Below the pieces are notes generated by a model. The model did no database searches, was not told the origin of the DNA, and worked only from the letters and a program-made list of their open reading frames with translations. A DNA stretch of 64,000 nt from JAXMAZ01 sp046350115 (GTDB lineage Bacteria > Planctomycetota > Planctomycetia > Gemmatales > Gemmataceae). The stretch covers positions 33,872-97,871 of the forward strand of contig JAXMAZ010000029.1 of assembly GCA_046350115.1 (NCBI GenBank), read 5' to 3'. Both the position numbers and the translations under genes were made by a program. Positions 17,813 to 26,667 of the stretch are shown one piece after another; the first letter of the stretch is position 1, and each line of letters opens with the position of its first letter.

Positions 17813-18691
17813 ATGCACCTCCGCGGCATCATCCCGCCGGTCGTCACCCCGTTCCGGGCCGACGAGTCACTCGACCTGCCGGCCCTCCGTACCCACATCG
17901 ACCGCCAGCTCGCGGCCGGCGTGGACGGCGTCTTCGTCCTGGGCACAACGGGCGAGTTCTACGCCCTGTCCGACGCGGAGAAGCAGGCGGTCGTCGCCGA
18001 GGCGGTCGCCCATGTCGGCGGGCGGAAGCCGGTGTTCGCCGGCACCGGGGCGGAGACCACCGGCGAGGTCGTGCGACTCACGCAGATGGCCGAGCGGGAG
18101 CGGGTGGCCGGCGTGTCCGTACTCACGCCGTACTACCTCAAGCCGTCTCAGGCGGAGCTGCTCGACCACTTCCGGCGGGTGGCCGAGAGCACGTCGCTGC
18201 CGGTGGTGCTGTACAACAACCCGGTCCCGACCGGCGTCAGCATCGACCCCGACACCGTCGCCCGGCTGGCCGAGGTGCCGAACATTGTCGGCATCAAGGA
18301 CTCGTCCGGCGACCTGCAGAACACGATCGAGATCATCAAGCGGGTGCCGGACACGTTCAGCGTGTTGAACGGGCGGGACACGCTCATCCTGGCCGCCCTC
18401 CTGTTCGGGGCGAAGGGGGCCATCCCGGCGACGTGCAACATCGCCCCGAACCTGTGCGTCGGAATCTACCAGCGGTTCGCCGCCGGGGATCTGGCCGAGG
18501 CTCGACGGATGCAAGACCGGCTCGCCCCGGTCCGGCTGGCGCTCACCCTGGGCACCGGGAACGGGGCGGTGAAGGAGGCGCTCGCACTGCTGGGCGTCCC
18601 GGCCGGGCCGAACCGCCGGCCGATCGGGCCGCTGCCCGCCGACAAGCGAGAACAACTCAAGAACGTACTCGCCACCGCCGGGCTTCTCTGA
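17813..18691 (+). CDS. dapA: DapA-family aldolase (4-hydroxy-tetrahydrodipicolinate synthase-like)
   Basis: A 292-residue TIM-barrel aldolase. GTTGEFYALSDAEK, TPYYLKPSQAEL (catalytic Tyr), the phosphate-like loop YNNPVPTGVSI and the Schiff-base lysine in VGIKDSSGDL are all present. It may be the lysine-pathway enzyme or a related keto-sugar-acid aldolase; the family cannot be split by motif alone. It begins four bases after the toxin stop, probably by chance of compact packing. Confidence 0.88.
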   Translation: MHLRGIIPPVVTPFRADESLDLPALRTHIDRQLAAGVDGVFVLGTTGEFYALSDAEKQAVVAEAVAHVGGRKPVFAGTGAETTGEVVRLTQMAERERVAGVSVLTPYYLKPSQAELLDHFRRVAESTSLPVVLYNNPVPTGVSIDPDTVARLAEVPNIVGIKDSSGDLQNTIEIIKRVPDTFSVLNGRDTLILAALLFGAKGAIPATCNIAPNLCVGIYQRFAAGDLAEARRMQDRLAPVRLALTLGTGNGAVKEALALLGVPAGPNRRPIGPLPADKREQLKNVLATAGLL

Positions 18692-18708
18692 CCCGCGGCC
18701 AGGACGGG

Positions 18709-19425
18709 TCAGGCGGCCTTCTTACCCGGCGTCACCCGTTTCCACCACCCCGTCCCCTTCGGCTCGGGTAGGTGGTGGTCGTGCAACTCGTCACCGTGAG
18801 CAGACTCCCGCTTCGGATTCTTCTCTTTATCCGCAGACTCGTCCTGGTCCGGCTTCGGGCGCGGGGCGAGCCGGGTCTGCACCAGCACCCCGACCACGCC
18901 CGCCGTCAGCACCGCCCCGTTCAAGGCGGCGACGTGCTCTCGTGCGACGCCTGCCGCGTCCGTGCCGCCGAGCGTCTCGGCCAGGAGCAGACCGGCGTGA
19001 CCGGCGACCAGCGCCCCGAGCAGGCTGGTGGTCAGCATCGTCCAGAGCTGGTACAGCACGACCCCGATCAGCCCGCCGGACAGGAACACGGCCCACAGTT
19101 CCTGGGCCTGCGGGAGTACCGCCTGGGCGGCGATCCACCCGGCCGTCCCGCCGGTGACGAACGCCAGGATGCGGGCCAGTTCCAGGGCCAACATGCCGGC
19201 CGTCACCGCCAGCAGGATGCCGATCACCATCACCTGGCCGCCGCTCGCCTGACCGGCCGACAGCCCCAGCACCCCGGCCCCGAGGGTGATGCCGAACACC
19301 ACCCAGAACCGGTGCCACCGCCAGCCGAGTCCCCACAGGCACAGCCCGACCAGCAGCAGGAACAGCGTCGCCCCGAGCGACAGCCCACGGGCCGCAGTCA
19401 ACACGTCGGGCAGGATGAGCTGCAT
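18709..19425 (-). CDS. polytopic membrane protein, unknown function (DUF4203-like)
   Basis: A 238-residue protein with about seven hydrophobic helices and a charged C-terminal tail of some 50 residues (KEKNPKRESAHGDELHDHHLPEP). The layout resembles TMEM198/DUF4203 proteins but there is no diagnostic motif I can name. The ATG at 19425 has an AGGAA box six bases upstream. Confidence 0.75.
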   Translation of the reverse strand: MQLILPDVLTAARGLSLGATLFLLLVGLCLWGLGWRWHRFWVVFGITLGAGVLGLSAGQASGGQVMVIGILLAVTAGMLALELARILAFVTGGTAGWIAAQAVLPQAQELWAVFLSGGLIGVVLYQLWTMLTTSLLGALVAGHAGLLLAETLGGTDAAGVAREHVAALNGAVLTAGVVGVLVQTRLAPRPKPDQDESADKEKNPKRESAHGDELHDHHLPEPKGTGWWKRVTPGKKAA

Positions 19426-19576
19426 CGCCGGTTCCTGGCGGGGCCGAAAGTTGCCACTCAAGGCCGAGCGGCAGTCGAACCATACCGACCATCCCCAGCA
19501 CGGGTCAAGCCGGTCGGTTCGCGTCACGACATGAGTTCTGAAGATGGGCGGGATGAGGTGTCCGGGAATCGGACGG

Positions 19577-19975
19577 TCAGGAGCCGACCACCCGCACCAT
19601 CACCGTCCGGGTTCGCGGCCCGTCGAACTCGCAGAAGTAGACCCCCTGCCAGGTGCCGAACACCAGGTCGCCGTTATCGACGAGGAGCGTGACGTTCGGC
19701 CCGACCAGGCTGGCCTTGATGTGGCTGTCGCTGTTCCCCTCGGCGTGGCGGAACCCGGGCACGTCCTTCGGGATGTGGTGGTTCAGCCACAAGAGCATGT
19801 CCCGCACCACGTCCGGGTCGGCGTTCTCCTGCACGGTGACGGCGGCGGTCGTGTGCGGGCAGTAGACCACGCACAGGCCCGCCCGAACCCCGGTCGCGCG
19901 GACCGCCTCCCGCACCTGGGCGGTGATCTCGACCAACTCGGTCCGGGCGTGCGTGCGGACGGTGAACCGGTCCAC
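19577..19975 (-). CDS. yjbQ: YjbQ/UPF0047-family secondary thiamine-phosphate synthase
   Basis: A 132-residue protein with the UPF0047 pattern: CVVYCPHTTAAVTVQENADPDV, RHAEGNSDSHIKASL and LGTWQ-like FGTWQGVYFCEFDGPR. Known members form trimers, bind a metal with conserved histidines and have weak thiamine-phosphate synthase activity. Stand-alone gene. Confidence 0.95.
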   Translation of the reverse strand: MDRFTVRTHARTELVEITAQVREAVRATGVRAGLCVVYCPHTTAAVTVQENADPDVVRDMLLWLNHHIPKDVPGFRHAEGNSDSHIKASLVGPNVTLLVDNGDLVFGTWQGVYFCEFDGPRTRTVMVRVVGS

Positions 19976-20111
19976 GGCGGAACCTCCGAGGGGGCGACGG
20001 GGCGGCCGCCGGCTATCCTATCCGCCGGCCGCCCAAATCCGCCCGGACCGGGGGCGAACACCCCGGTGCCGCCGGGCGCCGGCGGCCGCCCCCACATCCC
20101 GGAGGACTTTC

Positions 20112-20864
20112 ATGTCGAACTGGCTGCTCACCGCCGCTGCGGCTGTCCTGGTCGCCGCCCCGGCGGTCGCCGACGACGCCAAGGCGGTTATCAACAAGGC
20201 GATCGCCGCCCACGGCGGGGCCGAACTGCTCGGCAAGTACAAGGCCAGCACCGCCAAGTACAAGGGGCAGATGACCTTGTTCGGCATGGACGCCGAGTTC
20301 ACGGGGTCGAGCGCCCACCAGGGGGCGGACAAGTTCCGCATGACGATGGAGGTGGACCTGGGTGGGATGAAGCTGACCGTCGTCCAACTGGTGAGCGGGG
20401 AGAAGGTGAAGATGACGGTCAACGGGACGGATCAGCCGCTCCCCGACAAGCTCAAGACCGAACTCCGCCACTCGGCCGCCCAGGAGGAGATGCTCCAGCT
20501 CGTCCCGCTCCTCGACGCCAGCCGGTTCACCCTGAAGGCCGAGGCGGACGTGGAGGTGGGCGGGAAGCCGGCGGCCGTGGTCGTCGTCACCGGCAAGGGG
20601 GTGAAGGAGACGCGGCTGTATTTCGACAAGTCGTCCGGGCTGCTGGCCAAGATCGGCTGCAAGGGGTACGCCCCGAGCATGGACGACGACCCGCCGGAGG
20701 TGCTGGAGGAGACCGTGCTGGCCGGGTTCGAGAAGTCCGAGGGGATCCTCAGCCCGACCAAGATCACCGTCACCCACGACGGCAAGAAGTTCATGGAGAT
20801 GACCGTCACCGAGGGGAAGAACCTGGAGAAGCTGCCGCCCGGCGCCCTCGGGGACGACGAGTGA
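20112..20864 (+). CDS. secreted protein, outer-membrane-lipoprotein-sorting-like fold, unknown function
   Basis: A 250-residue protein with a cleavable signal peptide (WLLTAAAAVLVAAPAVADD) and then a beta-rich body with repeated VxMxVxG strands (TAKYKGQMTLFGMDAEFTG, GKPAAVVVVTGKGVKETRLYFDKSSGLLAKI). The strand pattern recalls LolA/LppX-type carriers, common in planctomycetes without assigned function. The ATG follows a GGAGG box. Confidence 0.75.
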   Translation: MSNWLLTAAAAVLVAAPAVADDAKAVINKAIAAHGGAELLGKYKASTAKYKGQMTLFGMDAEFTGSSAHQGADKFRMTMEVDLGGMKLTVVQLVSGEKVKMTVNGTDQPLPDKLKTELRHSAAQEEMLQLVPLLDASRFTLKAEADVEVGGKPAAVVVVTGKGVKETRLYFDKSSGLLAKIGCKGYAPSMDDDPPEVLEETVLAGFEKSEGILSPTKITVTHDGKKFMEMTVTEGKNLEKLPPGALGDDE

Positions 20865-20895
20865 CGGGTAAACGCCGTTACTCGCAACCGGTGTC

Positions 20896-21180
20896 GGGCG
20901 GGTCAAGCCGGCTCGGCGGCGCCGACCCGCCGGCGTGGCAACCGCTCGTTGCCCGGTCCAACGGGTCGGGCCTGGGGAGGGCGAGGCTCCTGCCGAGCCG
21001 GGGAGCGCGTGGCAACGGCCGGTGCCCACTCCCGAGGCTGTCCCCGGCAGGGGACTGTCACGGAGCCGCAGGCTGACGGCTCGGCAGGAGCCTCGCCCTC
21101 CCTCCACAACCCGCCGGGAATGGCCGCCGCGTCCTGCCCGGGCCGGCGGGCCGGCGCCGCCGAGCCGGCTTGACCCGCCC
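20896..21180. repeat. Nested double inverted repeat
   Basis: Outer arms (20896-20933 and 21143-21180) belong to the GGCGGGTCAAGCCGGCTCGG family; inner arms (20974-21000 and 21077-21102) to the GGGGAGGGCGAGGCTCCTGC family. This is one family sitting inside another, as at 37593-37853. It fills most of the gap before the pseudouridine synthase gene. Confidence 0.9.
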
Positions 21181-21196
21181 TACAATATGCTTCCGA

Positions 21197-21222
21197 AGCC
21201 CACGGACGGCCGTCCGTGGGCT
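21197..21222. repeat. Perfect 26-base palindrome AGCCCACGGACGG
   Basis: AGCCCACGGACGG and its exact complement meet with no loop, 17 bases upstream of the next ATG. The arms share AGCCCACGGA with the palindrome at 9938-9969. It could end transcription from upstream or form a leader hairpin. Confidence 0.8.
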
Positions 21223-21238
21223 CTTCGTGAGCGACGCC

Positions 21239-22268
21239 ATGCCCCCGATCCAGTTCCTCGCCGACCGCCGGGAGGCCGGCCAGAACCATCGCCACCGTCC
21301 TGCGGAAGCGGTTCAACCTGCCGTGGTCGCGGGTCAAGTCGGTGATCGCCGGCGGCCACGTCCGGGTGGCCGGGTTCGCCTGCACCGACCCCGGCCACCG
21401 GGTGAAGGCGAAGAACCGGGTGTGGGTGCGGGAGGGCGTCATCGAGCTGCCGAAGGTTAGCCGCGAGGCGAAGCCGAGCGCGAAACCTGCCCCCCCCAAG
21501 CCGCAGCCGCCGGTCCCCAAGAAGCCCCAGCCGCCGGCCGCCCCGCTACCCATTCCGGCGAGCGCAATCGTTTACGCCGATGAGGTGGTCGTGGTCGTGG
21601 ACAAGCCGGCCGGACTGACCACCATGCGGCACGCCGAGGAGGCGGCCGAGTTCGGCCCCCGCGGCAAAGCGTACCTGCCGAAGACGCTCGCCGACTTCCT
21701 GCCCCGACTGCTCGGCAACCCGTCCGCCAAGGTGTACCCGGTCCACCGGATCGACCGGGACACGTCCGGGCTGGTGGCGTTCGCCCTCACCCCGCTGGCC
21801 GCTGAGCACCTGACCCGGCAGTTCCGCAAGCACACCGCCGACCGCCGCTACCTGGCCCTCCCCCGCGGCGTCCCGAAGGAGGGGCGGATCGAATCGACGC
21901 TGGTCCGCGACCGCGGCGACGGCCGGCGGGGCAGCGGCACCTCACCGGACGGCAAGCGGGCCGTCACCCACGTCAAGGTGCTGGAGCGGTTTGGCGATTT
22001 CGCGCTGGTCGAGTGCCGGCTGGAGACGGGGCGGACGCACCAGGTGCGGATCCACCTGGGAGAAGCCGGGGCGCCGCTGTGCGGGGAGCGGGTGTACGAC
22101 CGGCCGGTGAACGGCAGGCCGGCGGCGGACGGCAGCGGCGCGAAGCGACCGATGCTGCACGCCGCCCGGCTCGGGTTCGCCCACCCGGCGACCGGCGAGA
22201 CGATGGCCTGGGAGGCCGAGCCGCCGGCGGACTTCACCGCCCTGCTGCGAAAACTGCGGTCGGCCTAG
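21239..22268 (+). CDS. RluA/RluD-family pseudouridine synthase with N-terminal S4 domain (one frameshift)
   Basis: The catalytic domain has the RluA signature HRIDRDTSGL with the catalytic Asp, then CRLETGRTHQVRIHL. The N-terminal S4 RNA-binding domain (ATVLRKRFNLPWSRVKSVIAGG) is preceded by MPPIQFLADRREAGQ in another frame: one extra base at about 21284 (CAG A ACC ATC) breaks the frame, so the gene as given would not be made whole. The linker (about residues 75-100 of the joined product) is proline-lysine rich and contains VSREAKPSAKPA, which is a translated copy of the GCTCGGCT...GCGGCTAA repeat arm. It would modify uridines in rRNA or tRNA. Confidence 0.85.
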
Positions 22269-22336
22269 CGGGCGTTGCGTGGCGATTCTGACGCGCCACC
22301 TGCCGACGACGCCATAGGAAGCCCCTCGACTACCTC

Positions 22337-22470
22337 CGGGGAGGGCGAGGCTCCTGCCGAGCCGTCAGCCCGCGGCAACCGTAACGGCCCCTGCCCGGGG
22401 ACAGCCTCGGGTGTGGGCACCGGCCGTTGCCGGGCGCTCCCGGCTCGGCAGGAGTCTCGCCCTCCCCCGG
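22337..22470. repeat. Inverted repeat, GGGAGGGCGAGGCTCCTGCC family
   Basis: Arms GGGGAGGGCGAGGCTCCTGC...GAGCCG and CGGCTCGGCAGGAGTCTCGC...CCTCCCCC, with ACGGCC / GGCCGT blocks inside. It occurs alone here and inside another repeat family at 20974-21102, 31838-31971 and 37670-37790. It fills the gap between convergent genes. Confidence 0.9.
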
Positions 22471-22515
22471 CCTCCGTCATTGATCGGCGGCTCGATTCGC
22501 GTCGGCCGGCGCGCC

Positions 22516-23856
22516 CTATTTCGCGACCAGTCTCAGCACCAGGGCGGCGGTCAGGCCGACCGCGGCAGTGACGGCGACGGCAACGCCCGTCAGTGCCAGC
22601 CACCCGCGCCCGATCGAGGCGCCGACCTGCCCGACCCGGTCGGCGGACGGCTCGTGGTCCAGCCCGTCCCACGGTGAGGAGTCATCGGCTAACGGCTCGG
22701 CCGGCGGACCCTGCCGGGGCGACGGGCGGGGCGGATCTGTCGCCGGTGCGGGCAGCCCGGTCAGGGTCACGCTGCCGAACGGGGTGTTGCCGTCGGCCGG
22801 CGAAGCGAAGTCGAAGTCCGACCGCTCGGCCGTGTCGTCGGCGGTCGCGAACCGGGCCAGCCAGCCGGCCACCTCCGCGGCCGTCGGCCGCTCGTCCGGC
22901 TGCTTCGCCAGCAGCCCGCGGACCACCGTCGCCACCTCGGCCGGCACCCCCGGGCGGACCTCCTCCACCGGCGTCGGCTCGGCCGCCAGGTGCAGCCGGG
23001 CTTTCTCCGCAGCGGACCCCGGGAACGGCACCCGGCCAGTCAGCGCGAAATACAGGGTGCAGCCGAGGGCGTACAAGTCTGCGGCCGGCGTCGGGGCGGC
23101 GGCCGGGTGGAACAGCTCCGGCGCCTGGAAGTCGGCCGGGTCCGGACACTGTCCGACCGGACTGCCGGCGGTGGCCCGGCCGAACCCGAACTCCGCCAGC
23201 TTGACCGCCGGCCGCCCGGCCGGCCCGCCGACCAGCACCGCCGCCGGGGTCAGCCGGCCGTGGGTCACGCCGCAGTCGTGGGCGTGTTGCAGCCCGAGGG
23301 CCGCCTGGCGGAGGTACTCGCACGCCCGCCCGACGCCCGGCGGCCCGGTCAGGCCGACCAATACATCCAGGGACGTGCCGTCCACGTGCTCGGTGAGCAG
23401 GTACAGCCGCGGCCCGACGGCGTTCACGTCGAGCACGGTCAGGACGTGCGGGTGGGCCAGCCGGGCGGCCGACCGGGCCTGGTCCTGAAACGCGGCCCGG
23501 CGAACCGGGTCGGCCGTCAGCCCGGACGCCAGCACCCGGACCGCCACCATCCGGCCCAGCGCCCGGTGCTTGGCCTTGTAAACCCAGCTGTCGGCCGTCT
23601 TCGCCACCGGCTCCAGGACGACGCACTGGCCGAGCACCAGCCCGTCGTACTTGCCGGACAGAATGCGATCCGCCTGAAACCGGGTCAGCACGCCGGACCG
23701 GACCAGGGCGTCCGCCACCTGCGGCCCGGTCGCCAGCAGCGGCGGCAGGCTGGCCGCGTGCCGGTCCGCCTGCTCCGGGCTGAGTACGCCGGACGCCCGG
23801 ACAGCGGCCAGAAACCGCGTCCGTGTCACCTCGGCGGGTCGGTCGGTCGAAGGCAT
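22516..23856 (-). CDS. Ser/Thr kinase-like pseudokinase with C-terminal membrane anchor
   Basis: A 446-residue protein with the same N-terminal extension as the neighbouring kinase (VADALVRSGVLTRFQADRILSG). The kinase fold is recognisable (WVYKAKHRALGRMVAVRVL, VPFPGSAAEKARL, ADLYALGCTLYFALTGRVPFPG), but the key residues are gone: no GxGxxG loop (LEPVAKTADSW), Arg107 in place of the ATP lysine, THGRLTPAAVL in place of HRDLKPxNIL, and EFG instead of DFG. A TM helix (LALTGVAVAVTAAVGLTAALV) ends the protein. It probably cannot transfer phosphate and may be a scaffold or ligand sensor. The start at 23856 is one choice; 23898 is also possible. Confidence 0.85.
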   Translation of the reverse strand: MPSTDRPAEVTRTRFLAAVRASGVLSPEQADRHAASLPPLLATGPQVADALVRSGVLTRFQADRILSGKYDGLVLGQCVVLEPVAKTADSWVYKAKHRALGRMVAVRVLASGLTADPVRRAAFQDQARSAARLAHPHVLTVLDVNAVGPRLYLLTEHVDGTSLDVLVGLTGPPGVGRACEYLRQAALGLQHAHDCGVTHGRLTPAAVLVGGPAGRPAVKLAEFGFGRATAGSPVGQCPDPADFQAPELFHPAAAPTPAADLYALGCTLYFALTGRVPFPGSAAEKARLHLAAEPTPVEEVRPGVPAEVATVVRGLLAKQPDERPTAAEVAGWLARFATADDTAERSDFDFASPADGNTPFGSVTLTGLPAPATDPPRPSPRQGPPAEPLADDSSPWDGLDHEPSADRVGQVGASIGRGWLALTGVAVAVTAAVGLTAALVLRLVAK

Positions 23857-24075
23857 GAGCAGGGCCACCCGCAACGTCCTGTCCAATCTGACGAACACCT
23901 CAATCTAGTTCACGGCCGACTGCCGGGGAACGGAAAAACCGGCCGGCCCGGCGGCGGATTCCGCTCGCCCCGGGGGCGGGTTCCGGGTAAGCTCGGGAAA
24001 CCTGCCGAGTCCCCCGCCGGTTCTCCTGCCTGGCCGCTTCCCTGCCGCCGCGAACCGCCGCCCGAGGTCGAGCCG

Positions 24076-26529
24076 ATGCCCCTCCCCGCCCTGTTGCTGG
24101 TCGTCCCCGCGCTCGCATTCGCCCCGATCGCCGACGAACCGGCTGATCTGACGGTCCAGCCGGCGGCCGTCACCCTGACCGGCCCCCGCGACGCCTGCCA
24201 ACTGGTCGTCACCGGCCGGTACGCGGACGGGTCGGTCCGCGACCTGACGCACGCCGTCACGGTGGCGGCCGACCGGCCGGGCGTGGTCGCGGCCGGGGAC
24301 GGGCTGTTCCTCCGCGGGACGGCCGACGGGGCGGCCACCCTCACCTTGACGGCCGGCCGCAAGTCGGTCCGGGTGCCGGTGACAGTCGCGGCCGTGGGGG
24401 CCGCCGCCCCGGTCAGCTTCCGCCACGACGTGATGGCGGCGTTTAACGTCGGCGGGTGCAACATGGGGGCGTGCCACGGCACCCCGAGCGGCAAGAACGG
24501 GTTCAAGCTGTCCCTCCGCGGGGCCGAGCCGGCCGCCGACTACCTCGCCCTGACCCGCGAGCAGTTCGGCCGGCGGACCGACTCGCACGACCCGGACGGC
24601 TCCCTGTTGCTGCTCAAAGGGCTGGGCCGGGTGCCGCACGAGGGGGGCGCCCGGCTGGGAGCTAACAGCTACCCCGCCGAACTCGTCCGCGGGTGGCTCG
24701 GGCAGGGGCTGCGGGACGACCCGCCCGCCCTGCCGGCGGTCAAGTCGCTGGACGTCCGCCCCGGCCCGCGGGTGCTGCTCAGCCCGGGCAAGACGCAGCA
24801 ACTGGCCGTGGTCGCGACCTTCACGGACGGCACCCGGCGGGACGTCACCCGGCTGACCTGCTTCAGCACCAGCGACGCGGCCGTCGCCGACGTGTCGCTC
24901 ACCGGCAAGGTCGAGTTCAAGCGGCCGGGCGAGGTGGCCGTGCTGGTCCGCTACCTGGAAGAGTTGCAGTCCGTCCGGCTGACGTACCTGGAGCCGCGGG
25001 CCGACTTCGCCTGGCCGAACCCGCCGGAGCGGAACTACGTCGACGCCCACGTGTTCGCCAAGCTGAAAAAGCTGTCCATCGCCCCGTCCGGCCTGTGCAC
25101 CGACGCCGAGTTCGTCCGCCGGGCGTACCTGGACGCGACCGGCCGGCTGCCGACCGTGGCCGAGGCCGAGGCGTTCCTGAAAGACACGAACCCGGCCAAG
25201 CGGGACGCCCTGATCGACCGGCTCGTCACCCTGCCGGAGTTCGCCGACTTCTGGGCGCTCAAGTGGGCGGACGTGCTGCGGTCCAGCCGCAAGACGCTCC
25301 AGTTGAAGGGGGCGCACGCGTTCCAGCGGTGGCTGCGGGACAAGATCGCCACCAACGCCCCGTTCGACGCGATCGCCCGGGAGCTGCTGACCGCCACCGG
25401 CAGCACGGCCGACAACCCGGCCGGCAGCTACTACCGGGTGGCCCGCGACCCGCAGTCGCTGGCCGAGTCCACCGCCCAACTGTTCCTCGGCGTGCGGATG
25501 CAGTGCGCCAAGTGCCACAACCACCCGTTCGAGCGGTGGACCCAGGACGACTACTACGGCCTGGCGGCCGTGTTCGCCCGGGTGTCCGCCCACCCGGACC
25601 CGCGGCTCGGGCTGGGGCCGAAGCCGGCGGCCCAGTTGGTCAGCGCCGAGGTGGTCGTGGCCGGGCGGGCCGGGGAGGTGTCTCAGCCGCGGACCGGCAA
25701 GACGATGAAGCCCCGCTTCCTGGGCAGCGGCGACCGGGACGTGCCGGGGAGGGCCGACCGCCGGGCCGCGTTCGCCGACTGGCTGACCGACCCGGCCAAC
25801 CCGTTCTTCGCCAAATCGGTCGCCAACCGGGTGTGGTTCCACCTGACGGGCAAGGGGATCGTCGACCCGGTGGACGACTTCCGGGACTCAAACCCAGCCA
25901 GCAACGACGAGCTGCTCTCCGCCCTGGCCGCCGACTTCGCCGGGCACGGGTTCGATCTGCGGCTGCTCATAACGACGGTCATGAAGTCACGGACGTACCA
26001 GCTCTCCGCCACCCCGACCCCGACCAACGCGGACGACACGCGGTACTTCTCCAAGGCCGTGACCAAGCTGCTGACCGCCGAGCAACTGTTGGACGCCCTG
26101 GGCGACGTGACCGGGGTGCCGGAGAAGTTCGCCGGGCTGCCGGCCGGCACCCGGGCGGTGCAACTGCCGGACGGGGAGGTGAACCACCCGTTCCTGAAGA
26201 CGTTCGGCCAGCCGGCCCGGGAGCTGGCGTGCGAGTGCGAGCGGGAGAGCGACGGCAACCTGGCCCAGGCGCTGCAGCTCATCAACGGGCCGACGGTCAA
26301 CGACAAGGTGCGGGCTGACGGCAACCGGCTGGGCAAGCTGCTGGCCGCCAAGGCGACCGACCGGGCGATCCTGACCGAGCTGTACCTGGCCGGGGTGTCC
26401 CGCCCGCCGACCGACGCCGAGGCCGCGGTCGCCCTGGCCCACGTCGCCAAGGCCAAGGACCGGCGGAAGGGGTGGGAGGACGTGCTCTGGGCGGTCATCA
26501 ACACCCGCGAGTTCCTGTTCCGTCATTAA
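24076..26529 (+). CDS. DUF1549/DUF1553 planctomycete secreted protein with cytochrome-like motifs
   Basis: An 817-residue secreted protein. After a signal peptide come a bacterial Ig-like domain, the PSCyt1-type motif GGCNMGACHGTPSGKNGFKL, a second Ig-like domain, DUF1549 (PSCyt2) ending with MQCAKCHNHPFERW, and DUF1553 (PSD1) with ANRVWFHLTGKGIVDPVDD and the C-terminal NTREFLFRH. The CxxCH motifs may bind heme or a metal. Genes of this class are found in large numbers in planctomycetes, often next to DUF1501 sulfatase-like genes; none is adjacent here. Confidence 0.93.
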   Translation: MPLPALLLVVPALAFAPIADEPADLTVQPAAVTLTGPRDACQLVVTGRYADGSVRDLTHAVTVAADRPGVVAAGDGLFLRGTADGAATLTLTAGRKSVRVPVTVAAVGAAAPVSFRHDVMAAFNVGGCNMGACHGTPSGKNGFKLSLRGAEPAADYLALTREQFGRRTDSHDPDGSLLLLKGLGRVPHEGGARLGANSYPAELVRGWLGQGLRDDPPALPAVKSLDVRPGPRVLLSPGKTQQLAVVATFTDGTRRDVTRLTCFSTSDAAVADVSLTGKVEFKRPGEVAVLVRYLEELQSVRLTYLEPRADFAWPNPPERNYVDAHVFAKLKKLSIAPSGLCTDAEFVRRAYLDATGRLPTVAEAEAFLKDTNPAKRDALIDRLVTLPEFADFWALKWADVLRSSRKTLQLKGAHAFQRWLRDKIATNAPFDAIARELLTATGSTADNPAGSYYRVARDPQSLAESTAQLFLGVRMQCAKCHNHPFERWTQDDYYGLAAVFARVSAHPDPRLGLGPKPAAQLVSAEVVVAGRAGEVSQPRTGKTMKPRFLGSGDRDVPGRADRRAAFADWLTDPANPFFAKSVANRVWFHLTGKGIVDPVDDFRDSNPASNDELLSALAADFAGHGFDLRLLITTVMKSRTYQLSATPTPTNADDTRYFSKAVTKLLTAEQLLDALGDVTGVPEKFAGLPAGTRAVQLPDGEVNHPFLKTFGQPARELACECERESDGNLAQALQLINGPTVNDKVRADGNRLGKLLAAKATDRAILTELYLAGVSRPPTDAEAAVALAHVAKAKDRRKGWEDVLWAVINTREFLFRH

Positions 26530-26607
26530 TCCGCCGGGGCGGCCCCTTTTTTCCGGCGGCCCCGGAAAGCCCGTGCCCCGGCCGCCCGGCGGGGTATAAG
26601 TTGATCT

Positions 26608-26637
26608 GACGGGCGCCCTCCGGAGAGGGCGCCCGTC
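26608..26637 (+). terminator. 13-base perfect hairpin after the DUF1553 gene
   Basis: GACGGGCGCCCTC, a CGGA loop and the exact complement. A TATAAG box at 26594-26599 precedes it, so it may be either the terminator of the DUF1553 gene or a leader hairpin of the sensor kinase 30 bases downstream. No T run follows. Confidence 0.6.
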
Positions 26638-26667
26638 GGACCGACTCGCCCCGCTCGACCTGACCCC

